A stretch of 64,000 nt of DNA from an uncultured Paracoccaceae bacterium. Its GTDB lineage: Bacteria > Pseudomonadota > Alphaproteobacteria > Rhodobacterales > Rhodobacteraceae. The DNA lies in assembly GCA_913061275.1 (NCBI GenBank), contig CAJXSR010000017.1:21977-85976 (forward strand). Reading direction: 5' to 3'. Shown in pieces: positions 27,015 through 33,485 of this stretch. Position numbers and translations under genes: made by a program. The notes below the pieces were generated by a model, which had not been told where the DNA came from, searched no databases, and was given only the letters and a program-made list of their open reading frames with translations. Positions within the stretch are counted from its first letter, which is position 1. Each line of letters starts with the position of its first letter.

Positions 27015-27799
27015 CCTTCGTTCAAAACCGCTTCAATACGCGGCACATCTTCGGGGTTATTCAGTTCCCAAAACACCCTGCCCTGCCCATCAACTTCCAC
27101 ACAACGCACAGGCACACCACGTTCCATAAAGCGTAACTGTTCCAAACCTTCAAGCGTCTCTAACGGCCCCACCGCCCAATCGGCATATTCCCGCAGGGCT
27201 TTTGGCCGATAGGCATAAACCCCCACATGGTGGAAAACAGGGATTTCATCACCTTCAACCAAATCTGCCCCCACATAAGGAATCACTTCTTTAGAAAAAT
27301 ACATCGCATCCATATGCGCATCGAACACTGCCGTGGTACCACCCACGCGCCCATGCTTGCGATCTTCAACAAAGTTCTTATAGGTCTGCAAATCACAGCG
27401 CAAAACAGGTGTTGTCACATGCACGTCACTGTCTTTAACAAAGCCCGCAATCAAATCAGACACAAACCAAGCAGGCGTCAAAGGTGCATCCCCTTGCAGG
27501 TTCACCACCAGATCAGGTTCCCAATCCATCACATCCAGTGCCGCCGCACAGCGTTCCGTGCCATTGGCACAAGTAGAAGGCGTCATCAGAACCTCTGCCC
27601 CAAACGCAATCGATGCATCCCGAATACGTTCATCATCAGTGGCCACATAAACCGCATCCACGCCCTTTACTGCCATAGCAGCTTCCCAACTGCGCTGGAT
27701 CAGTGATTTAGCCCCATCAGGCCCGTTTAATACAACCAACGGCTTGCCTGGGTACCGCGTAGAGGCAAAACGTGCTGGAATTACAATTACAGTTTTCAT
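27011..27799 (-). CDS. kdsB: CMP-Kdo synthetase (3-deoxy-manno-octulosonate cytidylyltransferase)
   Basis: Activates Kdo with CTP, giving CMP-Kdo for WaaA. 262 aa, normal length. Seen: IPARFASTRYPGKPL at the N-terminus, VATDDERI, the NLQGDAPL motif and HVGVYAYRPKALREY, which define KdsB. Start and stop overlap those of kdsD and kdsA by 4 nt each (ATGA), so translation of the three genes is coupled. Confidence 0.95.
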   Translation of the reverse strand: MKTVIVIPARFASTRYPGKPLVVLNGPDGAKSLIQRSWEAAMAVKGVDAVYVATDDERIRDASIAFGAEVLMTPSTCANGTERCAAALDVMDWEPDLVVNLQGDAPLTPAWFVSDLIAGFVKDSDVHVTTPVLRCDLQTYKNFVEDRKHGRVGGTTAVFDAHMDAMYFSKEVIPYVGADLVEGDEIPVFHHVGVYAYRPKALREYADWAVGPLETLEGLEQLRFMERGVPVRCVEVDGQGRVFWELNNPEDVPRIEAVLNEG

Positions 27800-28749
27800 A
27801 CCACACCTGCCCGTAAAATATCATGGATATGCAGCAATCCTTTTAACGCCCCTGCCCTATCAACCACCATCAACGCGGAAATCGTCTTACGGTTCATAAT
27901 CCCCAATGCCTCTGACGCCAGCATATCAGGCGTCGCTGTCAACGGCCCCATTGTGGCTACAGAACCTGCCGTATGGTCCATCAAACCATCCATATTACGG
28001 CGTAAATCCCCATCCGTAATAATTCCCAGCAGCTGCCCATCAGCGACCACTGCTGCAACACCAAAACCCTTAGCGGTCATTTCCAGCAAAGCTTCACCCA
28101 TGGCAGTCGCTTCATGAACAACTGGCAAAGCGGCCCCCACATGCATAATGCTTTCAACTTTCAACAGTTGCGCACCCAACTTGCCACCAGGGTGATTGAC
28201 CCGGTAATTATCCTTGTCAAACCCATGTACCTTCATCAACGCCACCGCCAACGCATCGCCTAATGCAAGTTGCATCGTGGTTGATGTTGTCGGCGCCATT
28301 CCAATGCTGCACGCTTCAGGTGCTTCGGGTAAAATCAATGCCACATCAGCCGCTTTTGCTAATGAACTTTGCGCATTCTTTGTTATTGCAATCATCGGAA
28401 TGCTAAACCGTTTTGTATGGGCTATTTCATCTGCCAGTTCTGCTGTCTCACCAGAGTTTGACAGCATAATGCACACGTCCGATTTGGTAATCATTCCCAA
28501 ATCACCATGACTTGCCTCACCAGGGTGTACAAAAAACGCAGGCGTGCCAGTACTTGCCAAAGTTGCGGCTATTTTACGCCCAATATGGCCAGACTTCCCC
28601 ATACCAGAAACCACAACACGGCCCTTAACATCCGCCAGTAATGTTACCGCATCCTCAAAAGGTTGCGCTAGGCTTTCTGCCATCGCCGTCAAAGCAGCAG
28701 CTTCGATTTTAAGAACCTCTGCCCCGATTTTAGATAATTTATTGGTCAT
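27796..28749 (-). CDS. kdsD: arabinose-5-phosphate isomerase
   Basis: Converts ribulose-5-phosphate to arabinose-5-phosphate, the precursor used by KdsA. 317 aa with an N-terminal SIS sugar isomerase domain (VVSGMGKSGHIGRKIAATL, GEASHGDLGMI, LSNSGETAEL) and a C-terminal pair of CBS domains ending in HDILRAGV. The ATG at 28749 was chosen because GCAGGGG lies 3-7 nt upstream; a longer frame from 28797 lacks a ribosome site. First gene of the Kdo operon; 62 nt separate it from the lipid A acyltransferase gene, which may share the transcript. Confidence 0.94.
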   Translation of the reverse strand: MTNKLSKIGAEVLKIEAAALTAMAESLAQPFEDAVTLLADVKGRVVVSGMGKSGHIGRKIAATLASTGTPAFFVHPGEASHGDLGMITKSDVCIMLSNSGETAELADEIAHTKRFSIPMIAITKNAQSSLAKAADVALILPEAPEACSIGMAPTTSTTMQLALGDALAVALMKVHGFDKDNYRVNHPGGKLGAQLLKVESIMHVGAALPVVHEATAMGEALLEMTAKGFGVAAVVADGQLLGIITDGDLRRNMDGLMDHTAGSVATMGPLTATPDMLASEALGIMNRKTISALMVVDRAGALKGLLHIHDILRAGVV

Positions 28750-28811
28750 AAACCCCTGCCCTTTTGCTACTCGCATGCATCTGATTGCCTTATACAACCT
28801 TTGATACCTAT

Positions 28812-29738
28812 CTATGTCTTCTTAGCTTTATCACCATGAAGCTCTTCATACAGAAATATATCATCCCAACGTTTATGAAGCCAATACCACTGTTCTGGGT
28901 GCGCTAAAATACGCGTACTTATACGGTCATTTACTTCTTGTGTCATCGTTAGTGCATCCGTGTGTTCAATGGCGGATTCAAATTCAATATGAATGTTAAC
29001 ACCATTTTCATCGCGCGTCCCGAATGCAGGCACCAACGGTAAGTCATAACGCAATGCCAGTTCTGCGGCCGCTGTTGGCGTCAACGCATCATGGCCCAAA
29101 AACGGCATCAGGTGCCCGCTTTGAAATTTCTGATCAACCAGTAAGGCAAAAAACCCACCCTTGCGTAAATGCCTTACCATTTTGACATTTCCGCTCGAAC
29201 TTTTAGCGACAATCGGTAAGCCGCCCTGCTCGATCCCTTTCAGAAAATCTTGCTCATACCAAGGGTTGCTGTTCTGGCGATACACAGCACCTGTTTCCAT
29301 ATCTTGGGATTTCATAAAATGACGTATAGCTTCCCACTGGCCAAAATGCGCAGAAACAATAATTGCCCCCTTGCCTTCCGCCTTGGCTGCCCGCAATACA
29401 TCCAAACCCGGCCCTTGTGCATCAAAAAGATCAAGCCGGTTTTTATAGCCCGCATTAAACAGAATTTCCGATAATGTACGACCGGCATTCTGACTGATTT
29501 TTTTGCACAGCTTAAGTGCTTCAGTCTCAGAAATATCAGGGTAAACCAGTTTCAACCCGTTGATGATACGGTTACGAGATCCTGAAATACGCGGCACGAA
29601 AAATCCACCGAGTGCAGCAAAAAACGCCCCGCGCATTTTAAATGGCATCATACGTCCAAGCATCAAACCAATGTAAATTGGAATGTATTGCAAGAACCTT
29701 GCCAGTGTTTTGTTGCTACCTTGTTGCATAACCCACAT
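28812..29738 (-). CDS. lpxL: lipid A biosynthesis lauroyl acyltransferase
   Basis: Late lipid A acyltransferase of the LpxL/HtrB (LABLAT) family, 308 aa, inner membrane. Seen: a hydrophobic N-terminal anchor, the catalytic HFGQWE (HX4D/E type) near residue 128, the VYRQNSNPWYEQ segment, and GGFFALLVDQKF. It adds a secondary acyl chain to Kdo2-lipid A. Start ambiguous between the ATG at 29738 and one three codons in; neither has a strong ribosome site. Transcribed with or just ahead of kdsDBA, a sensible pairing since Kdo addition precedes late acylation. The replicon partition operon lies 86 nt upstream on the same strand. Confidence 0.9.
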   Translation of the reverse strand: MWVMQQGSNKTLARFLQYIPIYIGLMLGRMMPFKMRGAFFAALGGFFVPRISGSRNRIINGLKLVYPDISETEALKLCKKISQNAGRTLSEILFNAGYKNRLDLFDAQGPGLDVLRAAKAEGKGAIIVSAHFGQWEAIRHFMKSQDMETGAVYRQNSNPWYEQDFLKGIEQGGLPIVAKSSSGNVKMVRHLRKGGFFALLVDQKFQSGHLMPFLGHDALTPTAAAELALRYDLPLVPAFGTRDENGVNIHIEFESAIEHTDALTMTQEVNDRISTRILAHPEQWYWLHKRWDDIFLYEELHGDKAKKT

Positions 29739-29824
29739 CTAAATTGCTTGCACCATAAGGACAATAGCAATAGATGCCGCTTAGCACACACCCATCTAAC
29801 TTATTGATTTTAATAATTTTTTTT

Positions 29825-30916
29825 CTATGAAATTTGCACCAATAAATGTTTAATGGCCTGTTCCAGCTTAATCCGGTCCACAGTAGAAAAATCTTTTGCT
29901 ACCCGCAATTCTAACCGCCCAGCCGTAGCCGTACATTTCACCGTGCCCTCTGGCCGTGAAATATTGAAAACCGTCTTGGCCTTACGCGGTGCAGTTTGCC
30001 CCACCTTCCCTACGGGGAAGGGTTTTTTATCAGTTTCCAATCCCGCCTCACGCCGTAAAATCGCCTGCTCTTCTTCTATCAAACGGTTTGGCCCCGCTGC
30101 CAGAAGATCATTTTCAATTCGCGTAGCAACAGATCCATCCGCATCTATGCGCTTACTCAACGCAATTCCCAATGACCGCGATATTTCAGCAGGGTATTTT
30201 AATACACCGCCTACCCGCTCCATCAAGCCTATAAAATTGCGAATGTAACTGCGTTTCTGATAACCTGCCGATTTAAACAATATCGCCACAACTTTATCAG
30301 GATCATTACACTCGGTAGCTTTGTCTTTGGCATATTTTATCGCAAGGCTTGCCATTTCAGCAAACGAGATGTCTTTGCGTACCAGATTTTCATCGACCAT
30401 CTTACGATACAAAACATCCAAAGCCTCATCCCCAAAGATGACCGTTGCAGGGATGTTGGAATAGGCTTCAATGCCCCCAGGATCGCCCATAAGCGCCTTA
30501 TAGGCTTCAAGACGCCTATATCCCTGCACCAACTCATACCGCCCGTCAGCGGCTTTTTGTACACGAATAGGGTTAGAAAGACCTATCTCACGTATTGAAT
30601 CAATCAATTCATCCAAATCCTGATCCGCACCATCCATTCTATCACGTGCCAGCTTTTCACTGATGATGCTTGTCAAAGGGATCAAATCAACCACCAGGCC
30701 ATCTGTTTTACGTTGCACATATTCATGCGCCAACTGATCGTTTTCCGCGCGGATCTGTTGCTCAACTGCTTGGCGATCTTTCAGGCTATCTGCATTTTCG
30801 GTTATGGCTGATGCCATCGGCCCACGGCGCTTTTCCACAAACCCTGACTTGGTTTCAAGTGTGGCGGGTTCTTCCTCTGGCATATCTATGTCAAAAACAC
30901 GGCGTTTCTTGCTCAT
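29825..30916 (-). CDS. parB: plasmid partition protein ParB/RepB
   Basis: 363 aa centromere-binding partition protein. Seen: the ParB N-terminal block LIPLTSIISEKLARD, LDELIDSIREIGLSNPIRVQ and the QGYRRLEAYKAL motif (a variant of the GERRxRA box), followed by a DNA-binding helix-turn-helix region (LAIKYAKDKATE, KSAGYQKRSYI). Length and parA-first order match RepB-type proteins of alphaproteobacterial plasmids. ATG overlaps the parA stop as ATGA, with GGAGG 7 nt upstream. A TTCCC-N4-GGGAA palindrome sits within the gene near its 3' end. It would bind such sites and, with ParA, segregate the replicon. Confidence 0.92.
   Translation of the reverse strand: MSKKRRVFDIDMPEEEPATLETKSGFVEKRRGPMASAITENADSLKDRQAVEQQIRAENDQLAHEYVQRKTDGLVVDLIPLTSIISEKLARDRMDGADQDLDELIDSIREIGLSNPIRVQKAADGRYELVQGYRRLEAYKALMGDPGGIEAYSNIPATVIFGDEALDVLYRKMVDENLVRKDISFAEMASLAIKYAKDKATECNDPDKVVAILFKSAGYQKRSYIRNFIGLMERVGGVLKYPAEISRSLGIALSKRIDADGSVATRIENDLLAAGPNRLIEEEQAILRREAGLETDKKPFPVGKVGQTAPRKAKTVFNISRPEGTVKCTATAGRLELRVAKDFSTVDRIKLEQAIKHLLVQIS
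30004..30021. other. parS-like palindrome inside parB
   Basis: Inverted repeat CCTTCCC-TACG-GGGAAGG (7-bp arms) within parB. Shares the TTCCC-N4-GGGAA form with two more sites in and upstream of parA. Inferred ParB-binding centromere site. Confidence 0.55.
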
Positions 30917-32220
30917 GACTTATCCTCCAAATCATCCCACGATGCTATAATCGAGGTCTTAAATTCTTCATAGCCACGATCAAACGTGGCCCGCGCCCGA
31001 CGCCATGTTTCGCGCGTCATATCACGGTAATCAATTTCATAAACCGAGCTTAGAAACCTGCTTGATTGCTCAACTGCTCGAGTCATTTCTATCGGGTGTA
31101 CAGCCAAACGGTCACCAAATACTTTCTGAAACGCGCTGTACATAGCTTGGTGTAGTTCATTGCCAGACTCAAATCGGGTCAGAAGGAAACGCACATCACA
31201 AAAAGCTTTCGGCAAAGTCATATTCCCCGCGGGGAAGGTTCCGTCAAACCCTATCGCCAAATCCTCTAACGCTTCGGATAACTGCCCAATAAAGCTGGTG
31301 GTGCTGTCATATTCCCAATAGGCAGGCCCAGACGGGATATAAAGCATATCTGCTGCGAACACTGCATTCATTGATTGATACCCTATCGCAGGCGGGCAAT
31401 CGAAGATTATTAGGTCATAAGCATCATCTGGAATTGCATCCAAATAGCGGCTAACAGCGGCAAAGAACGACCATTCAGGGTTCAGGTGGCGATATTGTGC
31501 GCTGGCAAATTCAACAAAGGCTGCGTTGGCACAGGACGGAATTATATCAATCGTAGGCCATGCACTGGATTGAATAAAATCACTTACTCGCAATTCCCCC
31601 AAACCAAGATCACGAATAGATGCAGGCAATTTGCGACGGGGCAGGGCGGTGCCACTTGCAGCAGCGACAGAGCTGGCATTCATCCGATCGGTTTCGCGGA
31701 TCAAGTCACGCGCCATAATACCCCAAACCGTATGGTCTTCGGCCACGTCATTTAAGCCCATACTGTGCGATAAAGTGGCTTGGGGATCAAAATCCACGAC
31801 CAGAATACGGTACCCATCTAGGGCAGCGGCATGCGCAAAGTGCAGAGCTACTGTTGATTTGCCTGCCCCGCCTTTAAAGTTAGCTATTGCCGCTCTAAAC
31901 GCACGTTTACCCGCAGGGCGGTGTGGCATCAAGGATTTGCGGTTAATTTTCATGCGCCGACGCAGCTCATTCACTTCTTCCAAACTATACCAACGTTGGC
32001 GACCGTCCTCTTCCACTTCACCTGCAGGAAGTGAGGGATCAGCAGCCAGACGACCGCGAAAAGTGGACTGGTTTATTTTCAGGATAAGTTCTGACACTTC
32101 CCAACTGGAAAACCGCCGTAGGGTCTTTTCCATTTCCGGGCTGAAGGTTTGTTGACGTATCCAGCTTTGCATTTTCAAGGATTGCGCGTGTAGTTGGTGA
32201 AGATCTTTGTGATCGAACAT
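30913..32220 (-). CDS. parA: plasmid partition ATPase ParA/RepA
   Basis: 435 aa Walker-type partition ATPase. Seen: an N-terminal helix-turn-helix/MerR-like region (residues ~30-95) that in this class allows autorepression, the deviant Walker A KGGAGKST at 116-123, the DFDPQATLS motif near 143, and the IIFDCPPAIGYQS Walker B region. ATG preceded by GAGG 6 nt upstream. Length (about 400-435 aa) and lack of a repC in the same direction separate it from RepABC systems, where a third gene follows. It is divergent from the initiator gene, across a 493-nt region. Confidence 0.93.
   Translation of the reverse strand: MFDHKDLHQLHAQSLKMQSWIRQQTFSPEMEKTLRRFSSWEVSELILKINQSTFRGRLAADPSLPAGEVEEDGRQRWYSLEEVNELRRRMKINRKSLMPHRPAGKRAFRAAIANFKGGAGKSTVALHFAHAAALDGYRILVVDFDPQATLSHSMGLNDVAEDHTVWGIMARDLIRETDRMNASSVAAASGTALPRRKLPASIRDLGLGELRVSDFIQSSAWPTIDIIPSCANAAFVEFASAQYRHLNPEWSFFAAVSRYLDAIPDDAYDLIIFDCPPAIGYQSMNAVFAADMLYIPSGPAYWEYDSTTSFIGQLSEALEDLAIGFDGTFPAGNMTLPKAFCDVRFLLTRFESGNELHQAMYSAFQKVFGDRLAVHPIEMTRAVEQSSRFLSSVYEIDYRDMTRETWRRARATFDRGYEEFKTSIIASWDDLEDKS
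31223..31236. other. parS-like palindrome inside parA
   Basis: Perfect palindrome TTCCC-CGCG-GGGAA within the parA coding region, same arms and 4-nt spacer as the sites at 30.0 and 32.3 kb. Inferred ParB-binding site. Confidence 0.55.
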
Positions 32221-32309
32221 TATTTGCCTCAGGACGTTAATTCTTATATTTTTCGTAAATACGTCTTATTTGCAAAAAAAGCAAAAGGTAATATACTATT
32301 TTTTAAATC

Positions 32310-32323
32310 TTCCCCGCAGGGAA
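32310..32323. other. parS-like palindrome upstream of parA
   Basis: TTCCC-CGCA-GGGAA, 90 nt upstream of the parA start. Third member of the TTCCC-N4-GGGAA set; this position could also let ParA/ParB repress the operon. Confidence 0.55.
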
Positions 32324-32407
32324 TATGCTTAAGGAATGTTAGGGATTTTGTAAGGGATTGATTCGCGTTGAAGAAAGAACTCTTTGATACAGTGAGTAGG
32401 GCACATT

Positions 32408-32490
32408 TAGGGGGACACTTGTTGGTGTTCAACTACAGATAGGGGGACATAAAGGCCAAATAAGGTGACATACAAGATGCCCCCCTTTAC
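32408..32490. repeat. iteron-like short repeats at the origin
   Basis: Direct copies TAGGGGGACAC (32408-32418), TAGGGGGACAT (32440-32450) and a variant TAAGGTGACAT (32461-32471), plus a related inverted copy, ATGCCCCCCTTTAC on the plus strand, at about 32477-32490. Direct-copy spacing of 32 and 21 nt is close to three and two helical turns. They lie upstream of the initiator gene and next to an AT-rich tract, as expected for initiator binding sites. Confidence 0.5.
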
Positions 32491-32713
32491 CATATATTAA
32501 CCTATTTTAATTCTTTTTATAGGGTTAGGGATGGTACTGAAATCATAGAGTGCTTGACAGAATCGAATAACTGGACGCAAATACCTAAATATTCTGAAAC
32601 AGCGTTGAGTTTTAAAGTTTCAAAGTATATATGAATTAAAACCTGACCATGAATGAGTCGGGGTGATAGGCAGAAATCCTTTATAGGATGCAGGTAGAGG
32701 AAGGAACGGCCCA

Positions 32714-33409
32714 ATGTTGGCCAGTAAACCCGTAGGGCGCGATGCGGCTACAAAGAAATATGATATCCTTTCTGCAATGATGACCTATGCTTTGGCCCGT
32801 GATAAACACGCACAAAGGCTAGTTTTGCGCATAATGGCTCTAATCACAACCCGGTATAACTGGCAACGTGATGAGCTAAGTATGGGGCAAAAGGAAATGG
32901 CCAAACTGTGGTCTGTGGATGAACGCACAGTTAAACGGGAAATTGCAAAGCTGAAATCAAAGGGATGGTTGCTGGTAAAACGCGCAGGCGCCCGCGGGCG
33001 GGTTACTTTGTACGGGTTTAATCTTGATTTGATTTTAAAAGAAACCGAAATGGAATGGCAAAAAATTGGCCCTGATTTTGTAGGCAGATTAACGGAGATG
33101 ACACGGATTACAGCACAAAACGTGCCTGAAACCAATGTTGTGCCCTTTTCCGGGCCTGATCTAAATCCGCCCCAAACCGATGGTTCTGTATGGGCTAAAG
33201 CGGCTTTAATTGTGTATAAAGATGACCCAACATGTTATGGGGCTTGGTTACAACAAATACAGCAAACGGGCAGGGATGGGACGTGTTTAGTTCTAATAGC
33301 CCCGACTAAATTTCATGCTATTTATGTGCAAACCCATTTGGCAGATATGATTTTACGCGCGCTGAACCGCATTGACTTAAGTTTGCGAACCATCCGTATA
33401 GAATGGTGA
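32714..33409 (+). CDS. DnaA-like plasmid replication initiator
   Basis: 231 aa. The N-terminal ~110 residues hold a helix-turn-helix (GQKEMAKLWSVDERTVKREIAKLKSKGWL, roughly 55-85). The C-terminal ~70 residues, from WAKAALIVYKDD to the end, follow the pattern of DnaA domain I (Y-x2-WLQ..., LVLIAPTKFHAIYVQTHL...), but there is no AAA+ ATPase or DnaA domain IV. This build matches my understanding of the 'DnaA-like' replicases of Rhodobacterales plasmids. It stands divergent from parAB with an iteron-bearing region between. ATG preceded by AAGGA at 8 nt. The domain I part probably recruits helicase; the HTH part would bind the origin repeats. Confidence 0.78.
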   Translation: MLASKPVGRDAATKKYDILSAMMTYALARDKHAQRLVLRIMALITTRYNWQRDELSMGQKEMAKLWSVDERTVKREIAKLKSKGWLLVKRAGARGRVTLYGFNLDLILKETEMEWQKIGPDFVGRLTEMTRITAQNVPETNVVPFSGPDLNPPQTDGSVWAKAALIVYKDDPTCYGAWLQQIQQTGRDGTCLVLIAPTKFHAIYVQTHLADMILRALNRIDLSLRTIRIEW

Positions 33410-33431
33410 ATGAATAAGACACTAGGCAGAA

Positions 33432-33441
33432 TATATATAAA
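33432..33441 (+). promoter_or_regulatory. possible promoter element (TATATATAAA) upstream of GT2 gene
   Basis: TATATATAAA followed by TCCGTTAA, 45 nt before the 760-aa glycosyltransferase start. The same element, with CGATAA after it, lies upstream of the FkbM-GT2 gene (37858). A -10-like role is possible; no clear -35 box was seen. Confidence 0.3.
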
Positions 33442-33485
33442 TCCGTTAAACTGGTAAAAAAGCAGGTAATGATATTTCAAATACT

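Larger units (their letters stand above)
32221..32713. other. putative replication origin region
   Basis: 493 nt without a convincing gene between divergent parA and the initiator. It holds one parS-like palindrome (32310), short direct repeats of the TAGGGGGACAY type (32408-32490) and an AT-rich stretch (about 32488-32530) that could be the unwinding element. The plus-strand G/C bias changes sign around here. Two short minus-strand frames in it have no family features or ribosome sites and were not called. Confidence 0.65.

Noticed and set aside
32244..32714. Two short minus-strand frames (62 and 65 codons) in the origin region
   Set aside because: No ribosome sites, no recognisable features, and they overlap the parS-like site, repeats and AT-rich tract.
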